DNA of 35,195 nt from an uncultured Clostridia bacterium (lineage in GTDB: Bacteria; Bacillota; Clostridia; Oscillospirales; Acutalibacteraceae). Of the stretch, positions 23,401 to 30,833 are shown in pieces. Position 1 is the stretch's first letter, and every line of letters starts with the position of its first letter. The position numbers were made by a program, and so were the translations under genes. The notes beneath the pieces are model-generated. The model ran no database searches. It was not told the DNA's origin and saw only the letters and a program-made list of their open reading frames with translations. Where the stretch lies: positions 1-35,195 of the forward strand of contig CALWPT010000007.1 in assembly GCA_944383495.1 (NCBI GenBank), read 5' to 3'.

Positions 23401-23977
23401 TGAGCTTACCGCTGCCGATGGAGGTGTAACCCCGGTCCAGGGTAATGTACATAGGGGATTTGGCGGTGCCCACAACAGTGAAAGCGGTGCGGGAGAGCGC
23501 GCCGTCATCCTCGGGGAAAAGCTCAACTGTCTGGCCCAATTCCACCTTATCCGTTCGGGCGTACATATCGTCAATTAAGCATTCGCCGGGGCTTTCCGGC
23601 ATGCGCCCCGTCGCCAGCAGGGGCTGGTTGACTGCGTCCTGCTCCTCCGGCAGGGCCATGGAGCGGACAATAAAATCCCGCCCGTCCAGCCGGGCGTTGG
23701 AATCCAGCGCATAATCCGGGTAAACCCGGTCAATTTCCGGAATCTCTTGCAGAGATTGCAGGCAGTCATCATCCAACCCCAATGTGGAGATGACGCGTAA
23801 ATCCATTAAGCTGTTGTTTTCGTAATACTCGTCGGCGGTCAGCCGCATATCGGCTCCCGTGACTCGGATCCCTATAAAAAAACCAATTCCCAGCGTTAAA
23901 ATCAGCGCCAGGGAAATAAATTGACTCAATTGCTTGCGGGTTTCCCGCAGAATATCCTTTAACAGGGAACGGTTCAT
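20489..23977 (-). CDS. Very large FtsX-type ABC permease with extended coiled coil
   Basis: A 1162-residue membrane protein. The first helix (about 20-40) precedes an extracellular domain (about 50-235). A long, charged, Glu/Lys/Ala-rich region (about 250-610) has repeated units such as EYEAGKAKAEQELANAAKEL and is a predicted coiled coil. A first FtsX module has helices between about 632 and 780 (EEHRTEMGTLKALGYT). Another helix (about 805-825) is followed by a second extracellular domain and a final FtsX module (about 1025-1150, SERQREVATLKVLGFF). Typical MacB-like permeases have about 400-650 residues. The ATG at 23977 follows GGGGGGCGAAGG; an ATG at 24001 is also possible. The partner ATPase gene lies directly upstream. 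Substrate is unknown: peptide export, lipid extraction or control of cell-wall hydrolases are all possible. Confidence 0.88.
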   Translation of the reverse strand: MNRSLLKDILRETRKQLSQFISLALILTLGIGFFIGIRVTGADMRLTADEYYENNSLMDLRVISTLGLDDDCLQSLQEIPEIDRVYPDYALDSNARLDGRDFIVRSMALPEEQDAVNQPLLATGRMPESPGECLIDDMYARTDKVELGQTVELFPEDDGALSRTAFTVVGTAKSPMYITLDRGYTSIGSGKLSAFLYIDRDVFQLDYYTDAYITLKNTAGLSGYSPEYTDAVKAVQEKVEGLTGTISQLRLEKIKQPYETEYKENKEKFEQERADVQQQLADAKAELDQAEQQLRDGWSEWWAGAQEAFDRLDMEQPERNAPQAALAALEKKLREVEDGLPALEGGISELKASLQELETGQADYEEGQKKYQASKEEAKRELAASKEKLDNSKKELEEGEAALSNGVSQLYAMAGLKPPQGLTPEEALARAQQDLGPFAAQSPVLEKALEELEAQGVALAAGRQAYEAGVKEYEAGKAKAEQELANAAKELDAAARELEAGRAAWLDGAQAAAEELGITISQTEPSAVVAALEAGAADIKEGQNSLQSGISKLKSALKDLESGQAEYNDGLAAYEESKKKADRELTDGAAKLEDAREKLDQMDSPELYVRTRSDNPGYDNYDQDSQRIEAIGQVFPLIFFLVAALVCLSSITRMVEEHRTEMGTLKALGYTQHATAIKYMSFALGASLIGLLLGCIIGYNFLPVLIYNAYRTLYSTPDLIHPFSLSVLILPAALALLCTTLTAYAACKLALRSVPASLMRPPAPKAGKRVILEHVPFIWTHLSFLKKVTTRNLLRNKTRFWMSVLGIAGCMGLLITGFGLNHSIMSIVPTQFDEISQYDLQIGFSGSEQEKQTLSALLDSRDDVTGHLAFYSKSAAASAHGANHDANVTVLPANAKPDGFFSLKDRNSGDPVPLTDDGAVIDEKLAILLNLNTGDELELFNSSEGIACKVKVAGIVENYVYHYVFMTENYAQSVMAMDFSANLMYVNTPNETDAAGTDRLAEELLRQKGVTAVIRASDIRGMFDDMMGNFKVVIAIIVLAAGALALVVLYNLSIINISERQREVATLKVLGFFDREAWAYIYRENIVLMLIGIVFGGFFGWILHGFVVRTAEIDMVMFVRQLDTLSIVLSMIMTVVYTALINIMVYFKLKRINMVEALKSVE

Positions 23978-23994
23978 AGCTGCCTTCGCCCCCC

Positions 23995-24696
23995 TTACCA
24001 TTCAATGGCCGCTACATCGGCGGGAGTCTCGTTCCGCCGCATTTGCTCGACCTTTCCGTTGCGCAGGGTAATAATTCGATCGGCCATGGGTGTGATGGCC
24101 TGATTATGGGTAATCAGCACCACGGTCATGCCTTCCTTGCGGCAGGTATCCTGCAACAGCTTTAAAATGGACTTTCCCGTGCTGTAATCCAGCGCGCCAG
24201 TGGGTTCGTCGCACAGCAGCAGTTTGGGATTTTTCGCCAACGCGCGGGCAATGGCCACCCGCTGCTGCTCCCCGCCGGACAGCTGCGACGGAAAATTAAA
24301 CAGCCGTTCTCCCAAGCCTACCTGACGCAGCACTTCGTCAGCCGGCCGGGAATTTTGGCAGATTTGAGCCGCCAGTTCCACATTCTCCAACGCGGTTAGG
24401 TTCTGGATCAGGTTATAAAATTGGAACACAAAGCCGATGTCCGTCCTCCGATACCCGGTTAATTGCTTTTGGGTATAGCGGCTGATATCCCGCCCGTCAA
24501 CCACGATGCTGCCGCTGGTGCAGTTGTCCATTCCGCCCAATATATTTAAAACAGTGGTTTTTCCCGCACCGGACGGACCTACCACCACAGCAAATTCTCC
24601 TCTTTCCACAGAAAGAGTCACCCCGTCGGCGGCCTTAATTTCCACCTCGCCCATGTGATAGACCTTTGTAATATCCTTCAGCTCAATAAACGGCAT
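23995..24696 (-). CDS. MacB/LolD-type ABC transporter ATP-binding protein
   Basis: A 233-residue nucleotide-binding subunit. Walker [10 protein letters not shown] is at 40-48, the Q-loop FVFQFYNLI at about 89-97, signature LSGGEQQR at 139-146, Walker [13 protein letters not shown] at 159-170, and the H-loop LITHN near 195. The DEPTGALD form is typical of the MacB/LolD/FtsE group that works with FtsX-type permeases. It is the first gene of a two-gene operon, and the permease start lies 17 bases beyond the stop or overlaps it. The ATG at 24696 is favoured because AGAGGAG lies about 10 bases upstream. It powers the large permease and could in principle also serve the orphan permease at 3436, but that is speculation. 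Confidence 0.94.
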   Translation of the reverse strand: MPFIELKDITKVYHMGEVEIKAADGVTLSVERGEFAVVVGPSGAGKTTVLNILGGMDNCTSGSIVVDGRDISRYTQKQLTGYRRTDIGFVFQFYNLIQNLTALENVELAAQICQNSRPADEVLRQVGLGERLFNFPSQLSGGEQQRVAIARALAKNPKLLLCDEPTGALDYSTGKSILKLLQDTCRKEGMTVVLITHNQAITPMADRIITLRNGKVEQMRRNETPADVAAIEW

Positions 24697-24725
24697 GCCG
24701 TTCACGCTCCTCTGTTGATACAATT

Positions 24726-24754
24726 ATTATACAATTTTCGGCCTTTAATTGCAA
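24726..24754 (-). promoter_or_regulatory. Promoter of the ABC operon
   Basis: On the minus strand TTGCAA (24749-24754), a 17-bp spacer and TATAAT (24726-24731). The ATPase start codon lies 30 bases downstream. Confidence 0.8.
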
Positions 24755-24771
24755 GGGAGGCCCTTTTGCGT

Positions 24772-24809
24772 TCAAAAAGGCAAAACGGATCTCCGTTTTG
24801 CCTTTTTGA
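24772..24809 (-). terminator. Bidirectional-looking terminator after the epimerase gene
   Basis: An 18-bp perfect inverted repeat (arms 24772-24789 and 24792-24809, core GGCAAAACGGA) with a 2-base minimal loop and A/T runs at both ends of the stem. It lies 7 bases after the epimerase stop codon on the minus strand and upstream of the ABC promoter. Confidence 0.8.
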
Positions 24810-24815
24810 GCAAAA

Positions 24816-25856
24816 TTATGCCATAGCGGAATGAAAACGTTTTAACCGCCCGTTGTCCGACAGCCATTTCACCGTGTCCGCCAGGGTTTCCCGCAGCGGA
24901 CGGGACGCATAGCCCAACTGCGCGCTTGCTTTTTTATGAGAAAAGCAGCCGTTGGCGCTCAGTGTGTAAAGGGAATAGGGCGTGTACAAAGGAGGCTGGC
25001 GCAAAGCTTTATAATACATTTCCGCCAAAGGCGCGGTCAGCCTTGCAAACCAGGTGGGAAGCACAGTCCGCACCGGCTTTTTGCCGCTGATTTCGTGGAG
25101 CAGATTCAAAAGATCGGGAATGGAAGAATAGTGTCCGGAAAGGATATAGCTTTCTCCCGTCCGACCGTTTGTGGCAGCAGCGATCACGCCGGCAGCCACA
25201 TCCCGCACATCCACAAAATCGTACCCCCCCGCTACACAGGCGGCCAGCCGGCCATCCAGATAGTCCATGATCAGCTGTGTCAGATGCCCGCGGCCATAAT
25301 CCCCCGGGCCGATTATTCCAGAGGGCATGACCACCACCCCGTTCAACCCCCATTTGGTTTCCCGCAGCACCGACGCGGCCGCCTGCGCTTTGGTTCTGGC
25401 GTAAAGCCCTTCTACCTTTAGAGGATCAAATTTATCCGGCTCCGTCTGCATCTGACGCCCCGGCTGCTCCGGAATGGCGTGAACTGAACTCACGTATACA
25501 AGCCGGGCCGCGTGATGCTTTTTACACATGCGCAGGATATTTCGGGTGCCGCGAACATTCACATCAAATACCTCCTGGTTGAACCGGGAAGCAATACTGA
25601 CGATGCCCGCCGCGTGAATCACGATTAAGGCCTGTTCTTCCTCTGCTTTGAAAAAGGGTTCAAGGGTGGAAAGTTCCCGGACATCCCCCCGGAAAATAGG
25701 TACCTGCAACGCCTTCAAGGGTTCGTCGCTGTCACTCGGCAGGGCAAAAGCGCGAACCTCTTCCCCCTGGCGCACAAGCATCTTTACGATGGTACTGCCC
25801 AGGTGCCCGCAGGCCCCGGTAACCAGGTATAATGCTTTTGCTTGATGTTCTGCCAT
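24816..25856 (-). CDS. NAD(P)-dependent epimerase/dehydratase (extended SDR)
   Basis: A 346-residue Rossmann-fold enzyme of the extended short-chain dehydrogenase group. TGACGHLG (13-20) binds the dinucleotide, HAAG (81-84) and DVNVRGT (98-104) are structural motifs, SSVHA (123-127) carries the catalytic Ser, and YARTK (152-156) holds the catalytic Tyr and Lys. The length and the later GGYDFVDVRDVA motif resemble dihydroflavonol-4-reductase, hopanoid-associated sugar epimerase and 3-beta-hydroxysteroid dehydrogenase-like proteins. The substrate cannot be assigned. GGAGG lies about 8 bases before the ATG. It appears monocistronic, ended by a strong hairpin. Confidence 0.88.
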   Translation of the reverse strand: MAEHQAKALYLVTGACGHLGSTIVKMLVRQGEEVRAFALPSDSDEPLKALQVPIFRGDVRELSTLEPFFKAEEEQALIVIHAAGIVSIASRFNQEVFDVNVRGTRNILRMCKKHHAARLVYVSSVHAIPEQPGRQMQTEPDKFDPLKVEGLYARTKAQAAASVLRETKWGLNGVVVMPSGIIGPGDYGRGHLTQLIMDYLDGRLAACVAGGYDFVDVRDVAAGVIAAATNGRTGESYILSGHYSSIPDLLNLLHEISGKKPVRTVLPTWFARLTAPLAEMYYKALRQPPLYTPYSLYTLSANGCFSHKKASAQLGYASRPLRETLADTVKWLSDNGRLKRFHSAMA

Positions 25857-26015
25857 ACCGAAAACCTCCGCTTTTTTTATTCCAATTCTATTATATCCAA
25901 ACCTTCAGGCGGTTTTGTGACCTATTTGCAAACATTCTGCAAACAAAAAATGGAGAATTTGTCCAAAGGATTATTGCGTTAATGTTCATTTTTGCGAGTG
26001 GGAAAAACAAGCTGA

Positions 26016-26060
26016 AAACAGCCAAGCGGCGTAAGGGGAGCTTACGCCGCTTGGCTGTTT
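26016..26060 (-). terminator. Terminator after the DUF4870 gene
   Basis: A 20-bp perfect inverted repeat (arms 26016-26035 and 26041-26060, core CCAAGCGGCGTAAG) with a 5-base loop. On the minus strand the stem ends in GTTT and is followed by TCAGCTTGTTTTT. It lies about 60 bases past the DUF4870 stop codon. Confidence 0.7.
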
Positions 26061-26123
26061 ATGAGGCATATCCGTTTTTGCAGAGGGTTTTGGGCTCGCG
26101 GTTTCTTTTCCAGGCTGGAATCC

Positions 26124-26456
26124 TTACAGCAGTTTTATCCCGCCAATAACCGGCAGCGGCTTTTCCTGCCCGCTGGCGGCGTTTAGGATCCCAATTACTA
26201 CTAGAACAATTACCGCCGCTGAGAAGGCAAAGGATAAAAGACCCAGCAGCAAGCCTCCCACAAAGGGCACAAAGGCCAGTACGATCCGCAGCACCGACAG
26301 CACAATGCCCCCTGCCGCTTCGACAATAAACAGCACCAGCCCCTGGTTCACATGGAACCGCACGCGGGGATTATCCTTTTCCAACACCAGACCCACCAGA
26401 AACAGAAACCCGATGTAGGATAAAATGGAACAGGCCTTTTCCCTCGAGTGGTTCAT
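26124..26456 (-). CDS. DUF4870-like small membrane protein
   Basis: A 110-residue membrane protein with three hydrophobic segments, about 10-26 (ILSYIGFLFLVGLVLEK), 40-65 and 70-93. KDNPRVRFHVNQGLVLFI (27-44) is the signature of DUF4870/Tic20-like proteins, in which a conserved H-x-NQ motif follows the first helix. Function is unknown in bacteria. AGGAGG lies 7 bases before the ATG. The start codon overlaps the stop of the cyclase-family gene (ATGA), so translation is coupled, although no functional link between the two families is known to me. Confidence 0.8.
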   Translation of the reverse strand: MNHSREKACSILSYIGFLFLVGLVLEKDNPRVRFHVNQGLVLFIVEAAGGIVLSVLRIVLAFVPFVGGLLLGLLSFAFSAAVIVLVVIGILNAASGQEKPLPVIGGIKLL

Positions 26457-27037
26457 TCAAACACCTCCTGTATTAATACGGCGCGGCAAGGCGAGCCGTC
26501 GCTTCCGGCAAGCTTTAAAGGCAGGGCGGCGAGGGTATAATCGCCAGGTAAAGCGCTTTCCAGCGCCAGCCCCTCTAAAATCATGATACCAGCTTCCAGC
26601 AAAATCCGGTGGACTGGCCCTTCTTCCCCGGGCGCGCCGATGGTGGGGCTGCCGGTTCCAATCAGCCGGATGCCGGCCTGCACCGTTGCCTGGGCGCCGC
26701 CAGCGGATAAATACGCGTCGCCCTTCAGCAGCAGCCGGCGAACCCCTGTGATGGGCAGGCCGGCAAGCGCCGCTTTCGTCACGAGAGGACTACTAGGCTC
26801 CGCCACCCGGCATTTCCCCATGCATTCCTCCAGCGGAATCCGGTCAATCGAGTCCCCGCCGTTTAAAAAATGGCAGGGCGCATCCAGATGCGTCCCGGCA
26901 TGAACACAGGCGGTGAGCACCGATAAATTGCAAATGTCTCCCCGTTCAAGAGACTGGACGCGGCGCAGGAAAGGCGCGGGATCCCCCGGATAAACGGGGG
27001 CCGATAAAACCTCCTTGGTTATATCAATGATATGCAA
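26453..27037 (-). CDS. Cyclase family protein (kynurenine formamidase-like metal hydrolase)
   Basis: A 194-residue hydrolase of the cyclase/arylformamidase family. HAGTHLDAPCH (46-56) is the metal-binding HxGTHxDxPxH motif. The N-terminal DITKEVLSAPVYPGDP (5-20) and a late GDYTLAALPLKLAGSDGSP are also typical. Members hydrolyse N-formylkynurenine, isatin or cyclic amides. No other tryptophan-catabolism gene is visible, so the substrate is open. I place the start at TTG (27037) because GGGAGG lies 7 bases upstream and the homologous region begins there. An ATG-started frame from 27151 would add 38 residues without family similarity. It is co-translated with the DUF4870 gene. Confidence 0.85.
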   Translation of the reverse strand: MHIIDITKEVLSAPVYPGDPAPFLRRVQSLERGDICNLSVLTACVHAGTHLDAPCHFLNGGDSIDRIPLEECMGKCRVAEPSSPLVTKAALAGLPITGVRRLLLKGDAYLSAGGAQATVQAGIRLIGTGSPTIGAPGEEGPVHRILLEAGIMILEGLALESALPGDYTLAALPLKLAGSDGSPCRAVLIQEVFE

Positions 27038-27201
27038 TGATCGTCCTCCCAATTCGTTCAGGCTCGTCCCTTTTTTAAATTTTATTATTGTGGCAAACCC
27101 ATGCCGCGGCGTGCAGCAAAAGCGGCCGTGCCGAAAAACGATTCTTGCCAAAATCTCTGAACCAAAAACCTTCCCGCCGCAAATAATGGGATGAAGCTAT
27201 T

Positions 27202-27447
27202 ATGAAAAAGGCGGCGTTAAGAATGGCGGAACAAAAAAAGAAAAGTAAAGGAAAATGCGGCTGCGTTTTATCCCCGGAGGAACTGGCGGGAATGGCCAGC
27301 ACCTTGGCGATCAGCCTGAGCCGCGGCAAAAGCGACAATGAGGTGCGCTCCATTATCAACCTGTTGTCCCTGACCACCAATACCCTCAGCACCATGCTCA
27401 ATCAGCGGCAGTGCTCTGAGCCGGATCTGGTGATACCGCTAGACTGA
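27202..27447 (+). CDS. Small DUF6774-like clostridial protein
   Basis: An 81-residue protein. A basic start (MKKAALRMAEQKKKSKGKC) is followed by LSPEELAGMASTLAISLSRGKSDNE and a helical tail (VRSIINLLSLTTNTLSTMLNQR). This LSPEEL...ALAISLS...L pattern is shared with small clostridial proteins classed near DUF6774, function unknown. The ribosome binding site is weak (GGATGAAG). An alternative ATG at 27223 would remove seven residues. Its TGA abuts the stop codon of the alarmone synthetase gene on the other strand without any gap. Confidence 0.6.
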   Translation: MKKAALRMAEQKKKSKGKCGCVLSPEELAGMASTLAISLSRGKSDNEVRSIINLLSLTTNTLSTMLNQRQCSEPDLVIPLD

Positions 27448-28128
27448 TCAGTCCATTTTTTGAAGCATACGGTGTATTTCCTGCATTTCAGCGTCCGTCT
27501 TGGCAATTACCTCGGCGCATTGGCGCAAGCGCTCCGCCATATCGCTGGAAATGGGAGATTCAGCCTTATACCGCAGCTCGTGATCCAGGCTGGCCCAGAA
27601 ATCCATGGCGATGGTGCGGATCTGGATTTCCGCCTTGACCGGCTGGGTGCGGTCGGAAAAAAACACCGGGACTTCCACCACCAGATGCAGGCTGCGGTAT
27701 CCGTTTTTCTTGGGATGCTTAATATAATCGGTTTGGCGAACCAGCGTAATATCGTCCTGTGAGGTTAAAAGCCCTGCAATGGTGTAAATATCATCAATAT
27801 ACGAGCAAACCACCCGAATTCCGGCAATATCGGCGAGATTTTCCCGGGCGGAAGCAATGCTCACCGCATATCCCTTGCGGTTGAGCTTTTCCACAATGCT
27901 TACCGGCGCTTTAACCCTGCATTTGATACTGTGAATGGGATTGCGTTTATGCCGGGTCTGAAATTCGTCGTTTAGAATTTCCAGCTTAGTACTAATCTCC
28001 TTGGTGGCCGATTGATAAATATTCAAAAGCTCCTGCAGTTCTTCAATATACCCTGAAAAATCGCTGGGTATGGTATGTTTATTGATCCCCGCGGTAAAAA
28101 ACGCAAAGGGAGGCGTTTGAATATCCAT
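27448..28128 (-). CDS. Small alarmone synthetase, GTP pyrophosphokinase (RelA/SpoT synthetase domain)
   Basis: A 226-residue single-domain (p)ppGpp synthetase like B. subtilis YjbM (SasB) or YwaC (SasA). It transfers pyrophosphate from ATP to GDP or GTP in the stringent response. The synthetase core covers about 45-190: SIKCRVKAPVSIVEKLNRKGY (67-87), DIAGIRVVCSY (100-110), YIKHPKKNGYRSLHLVVE (135-152), AEIQIRTIAMDFWASLDHEL (166-185). No HD hydrolase, TGS or ACT domain is present. The C-terminal helix (195-225) fits tetramer-forming members. AAAGG lies about 8 bases before the ATG. The minus-strand promoter at 28168 is back to back with the galM promoter. Confidence 0.92.
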   Translation of the reverse strand: MDIQTPPFAFFTAGINKHTIPSDFSGYIEELQELLNIYQSATKEISTKLEILNDEFQTRHKRNPIHSIKCRVKAPVSIVEKLNRKGYAVSIASARENLADIAGIRVVCSYIDDIYTIAGLLTSQDDITLVRQTDYIKHPKKNGYRSLHLVVEVPVFFSDRTQPVKAEIQIRTIAMDFWASLDHELRYKAESPISSDMAERLRQCAEVIAKTDAEMQEIHRMLQKMD

Positions 28129-28167
28129 ATTTTTTCCTTTCCTGATCCGCTATATAAAACCTATTTT

Positions 28168-28195
28168 ATTATAAATCCCCTTCTTGCAAAGTCAA
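28168..28195 (-). promoter_or_regulatory. Promoter of the alarmone synthetase gene
   Basis: On the minus strand TTGACT (28190-28195), a 16-bp spacer and TATAAT (28168-28173), 40 bases before the start codon. Confidence 0.78.
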
Positions 28196-28244
28196 CCGTC
28201 ATTGCGCAATATTCACGTTTTTTTTACACTCGGGACAAGCTTGC

Positions 28245-28273
28245 TTGACAGGAAATGAATTTTCACATATACT
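28245..28273 (+). promoter_or_regulatory. Promoter of the aldose-1-epimerase gene
   Basis: Consensus TTGACA (28245-28250), a 17-bp spacer and TATACT (28268-28273), about 33 bases before the start codon. Confidence 0.85.
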
Positions 28274-28305
28274 GAACAAAAACGCGCAGAGGGGTTGCGG
28301 CAAGA

Positions 28306-29334
28306 ATGGAAAAAAGCCAATATGGGCGACTGCCTGACGGACAGGCTGTGGGCCGATACGTTCTGCGGAATCACAACGGAATGGAAGCTGAAATTCTCAC
28401 TCTGGGCGGGGCGCTCAACCGGCTGCTGGTTCCTGGCCGTGAAGGAAGCCTTGCCGACGTGGTGCTGGGGTTTGACGATTTAGCCTCCCGTATGGCGCAC
28501 AGCGATTACCAAGGGGAGCTGGTGGGCCGGTTCGCCAACCGGATTGCCGGGGGACGTTTTACGCTGAAGGGGGTCTCCTATCAGCTTCCCTGCAACGATA
28601 AAACAGGCTGCCTGCACGGATGCGGGGAATTATCCCGCCGTGTCTGGCAGGCCCAGGAAGAGGGTGAAAACCGGCTGGCGCTGTCGATTTACAGCCACCA
28701 CGGTTCCAACGGATTTCCGGGCTGTGTGACGGTCCGGGTGGTTTACACCCTCACACAGGACAACATGCTGGAAATTGTTTATTCCGCCAAGTCGGACAGG
28801 GATACGATCATCAGCCTGACCAATCATGCGTATTTTAACCTAGCGGGATTTGAAGGCGGCGACGTTTTATCCCATATGCTGGAAATCAATGCCGACGCGT
28901 ATCTGCCCCTGAACGAGCAGGGCCTGCCCACGGGGGAAGTCCGTCCCGTGGCAGGAACGCCTTTTGATTTTCGCGCGCCTAAGCGCATCGGCCGCGATTT
29001 GCTGTCCAATGCTGAATTGGAGCAGTGCGGAGGGTACGATCATAACTACTGTCTGGCCGCGAGCGGTTTTCGGAAAGCCGCTCGCGCTTGGGAACCCCAG
29101 AGCGGGCGCGCCATGACGGTGTATACCGACATGCCCGGCATGCAGCTTTACATCGGCAACGCTTTGCCGGGGCATCCCGGCAAAAACGGAGTTCCCATGG
29201 GCCCATACAGCGGATTTTGCCTGGAAACCCAGCAGTATCCAGACAGCCCCAACCGTCCCGAATTTCCATCCAGCGTTCTGCGGCCGGGGGATGCGTTCGT
29301 CTCCTCCACCCGGTTTGCGTTTACGGTGGAATAA
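28306..29334 (+). CDS. galM: Aldose 1-epimerase (mutarotase)
   Basis: A 342-residue enzyme interconverting alpha and beta anomers of galactose, glucose or related sugars. GRFANRIAGGRF (74-85) and LHG (103-105) supply substrate residues. NHAYFNL (173-179) carries the catalytic acid His174, GGYDHNY (242-248) contains the conserved Asp, and ETQQYPDSPN (307-316) carries the catalytic base Glu307. All key residues and the usual length are present. AGAGGGG lies about 12 bases before the ATG. No galactose-operon genes are adjacent, so it is a stand-alone housekeeping copy driven by a strong promoter. Confidence 0.93.
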   Translation: MEKSQYGRLPDGQAVGRYVLRNHNGMEAEILTLGGALNRLLVPGREGSLADVVLGFDDLASRMAHSDYQGELVGRFANRIAGGRFTLKGVSYQLPCNDKTGCLHGCGELSRRVWQAQEEGENRLALSIYSHHGSNGFPGCVTVRVVYTLTQDNMLEIVYSAKSDRDTIISLTNHAYFNLAGFEGGDVLSHMLEINADAYLPLNEQGLPTGEVRPVAGTPFDFRAPKRIGRDLLSNAELEQCGGYDHNYCLAASGFRKAARAWEPQSGRAMTVYTDMPGMQLYIGNALPGHPGKNGVPMGPYSGFCLETQQYPDSPNRPEFPSSVLRPGDAFVSSTRFAFTVE

Positions 29335-29363
29335 GCCGGCCAGCGGCGAGAATACCATACCGA

Positions 29364-29392
29364 TTGACAGAATCCGTCTTGTTTGTTATACT
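29364..29392 (+). promoter_or_regulatory. Promoter of the CNNM-type gene (and probably queT)
   Basis: Consensus TTGACA (29364-29369), a 17-bp spacer and TATACT (29387-29392). No terminator is seen between this promoter and queT. Confidence 0.85.
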
Positions 29393-29439
29393 AAAAAGAA
29401 TAAAGCTATTGGAACGATGCTGAAGGGAGTTACTGATCC

Positions 29440-30774
29440 ATGGACGACCCGTATCCCGCCGCGCAGATGCTTTGGTATCTGGCAGCGCTGGCCTTTTTCT
29501 TTTTGCTGCAAATTCTTTCCAGTCTTGGACAAACCGCCGCTGTCACCTGCAATGACGCAAAGCTACAGGAGCAGGCGGAGGACGGCGATAAACGCGCGGC
29601 CCGTCTGGTGCGCCTGACGGCCAAGCCCAACCGTTTTTTATCATCCTTAAACGGATTTCATGTGCTTTTATACATCCTATCATCGTTTTGCCTTCTGGTC
29701 ATTGGCAGGGGCTGGGGAATTGTTGAAGGACTTGCCCTTCCGACGTGGGCGGCGGCGCTTATGTGGGCGATGATTCTGATTGTTTTCTTTTTTGTCTTTG
29801 GGCTTCTGGGAGAACTGATTCCCAAAAAAATAGCCGGACAAAAGCCTGAACTTGCTTACGGATTAAGCTGGTTTTTAAGTCTCGTCTGCGGAGTCATGCG
29901 TCCCTTTTGTGCGGCGCAGCAGGGACTCTCCAACGGCTTTTTGCGCCTGTTGGGGCTGAACCCCCAGGCGGGAAACGAGCAGGTGACGGAAGAAAACATC
30001 CTTATGATGGTGGATGCGGGCGAGGAGACCGGCGTGATAGAGGAAAGCCAGAAGGAAATGATCAACAATATCTTTGCGTTCGACGATATCTGCGCAGAGG
30101 ATGTGATGTGCCACCGTACCGACATTTGCGCTGTGGATGTGCAGGAAAGCCTCTCAAAGGCGGTTGAATTGGCAGTGCAGGAAGGGTTTTCACGTCTTCC
30201 TGTGTTTGAGGAGGATCTAGACAATATTCTGGGCATTTTATACGTTAAGGATCTGCTTCCCTATGTCGGGCGCCGGATCCCCGCGGAGAGCAGCGTTCGG
30301 GACTTGATGCGGGAGGCGTATTTTGTCCCCGAATCCAAGCGATGCGGTGATCTGTTTACAGAACTGACAGAAAAGCGCGTGCAAATGGCCATTGTGGTGG
30401 ACGAATACGGAGGCACCGCAGGGCTTGTTACACTGGAGGATTTGGTGGAGTCCATTGTCGGCAATATTCAGGACGAATATGATGATGAAACAGAGGAGAT
30501 CCGCCAGATCAGTGAAACGGCCTTTGATATTGACGGTACCACTGATTTGGAAGAAGTCGAGGAAATTCTGAATACGGAACTCCCCCAGGGGGATTATGAC
30601 ACGCTGGGCGGAATGATCATGTCCATGCTCGGCCGTGTGCCCGCCGACGGGGAGCAGCCGGTTGTGGCTGCCGCGGGATACCGGTTTCAGGTTTTGCAAA
30701 TTGAGGATCATCGGATCGAACGGGTGCATGTCGAGCGGCTTTTAGAAGCCGCTGATGAAAGCGAAGAGAAATAA
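29440..30774 (+). CDS. CNNM/CorC-type membrane protein (DUF21, CBS pair, CorC/HlyC domain)
   Basis: A 444-residue transporter-like protein, often labelled hemolysin. The N-terminal DUF21 domain (about 1-185) has membrane helices near 11-30, 65-87, 98-125 and 145-165, with ELIPKKIA in the third section. The acidic helix EENILMMVDAGEETGVIEES (about 184-203) leads to two CBS domains (about 205-335, SRLPVFEEDLDNILGILYVKDLL; IVVDEYGGTAGLVTLEDLVE). A CorC_HlyC domain (about 350-435, YDTLGGMIMSMLGRVP) ends the protein. Relatives such as B. subtilis YhdP/MpfA and human CNNM mediate Mg2+ efflux controlled by ATP-Mg binding to CBS. That role is the best inference. AAGGGAG precedes the ATG by about 11 bases. 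Confidence 0.9.
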   Translation: MDDPYPAAQMLWYLAALAFFFLLQILSSLGQTAAVTCNDAKLQEQAEDGDKRAARLVRLTAKPNRFLSSLNGFHVLLYILSSFCLLVIGRGWGIVEGLALPTWAAALMWAMILIVFFFVFGLLGELIPKKIAGQKPELAYGLSWFLSLVCGVMRPFCAAQQGLSNGFLRLLGLNPQAGNEQVTEENILMMVDAGEETGVIEESQKEMINNIFAFDDICAEDVMCHRTDICAVDVQESLSKAVELAVQEGFSRLPVFEEDLDNILGILYVKDLLPYVGRRIPAESSVRDLMREAYFVPESKRCGDLFTELTEKRVQMAIVVDEYGGTAGLVTLEDLVESIVGNIQDEYDDETEEIRQISETAFDIDGTTDLEEVEEILNTELPQGDYDTLGGMIMSMLGRVPADGEQPVVAAAGYRFQVLQIEDHRIERVHVERLLEAADESEEK

Positions 30775-30783
30775 CTGCATAAC

Positions 30784-30823
30784 GGTCAGTCGCAATTACC
30801 TGACCTTAAATAAAACACGGAGG
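30784..30823 (+). promoter_or_regulatory. PreQ1-I riboswitch controlling queT translation
   Basis: GGTCAG (30784-30789) and CTGACC (30800-30805) form P1 around the loop TCGCAATTAC, followed by the A-rich tail TTAAATAAAACACGG that runs into the GGAGG ribosome binding site (30819-30823). The layout is very close to the minimal Thermoanaerobacter tengcongensis preQ1-I aptamer: P1, UCGCANUNAC loop, UUAAnAAAACA tail, then GG. The last loop base, C30799, corresponds to the ligand-pairing C. Ligand binding would lock the tail and ribosome binding site in a pseudoknot and turn translation off. The hairpin starts only 9 bases after the stop codon of the preceding gene. Confidence 0.85.
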
Positions 30824-30833
30824 CCTATCATTC

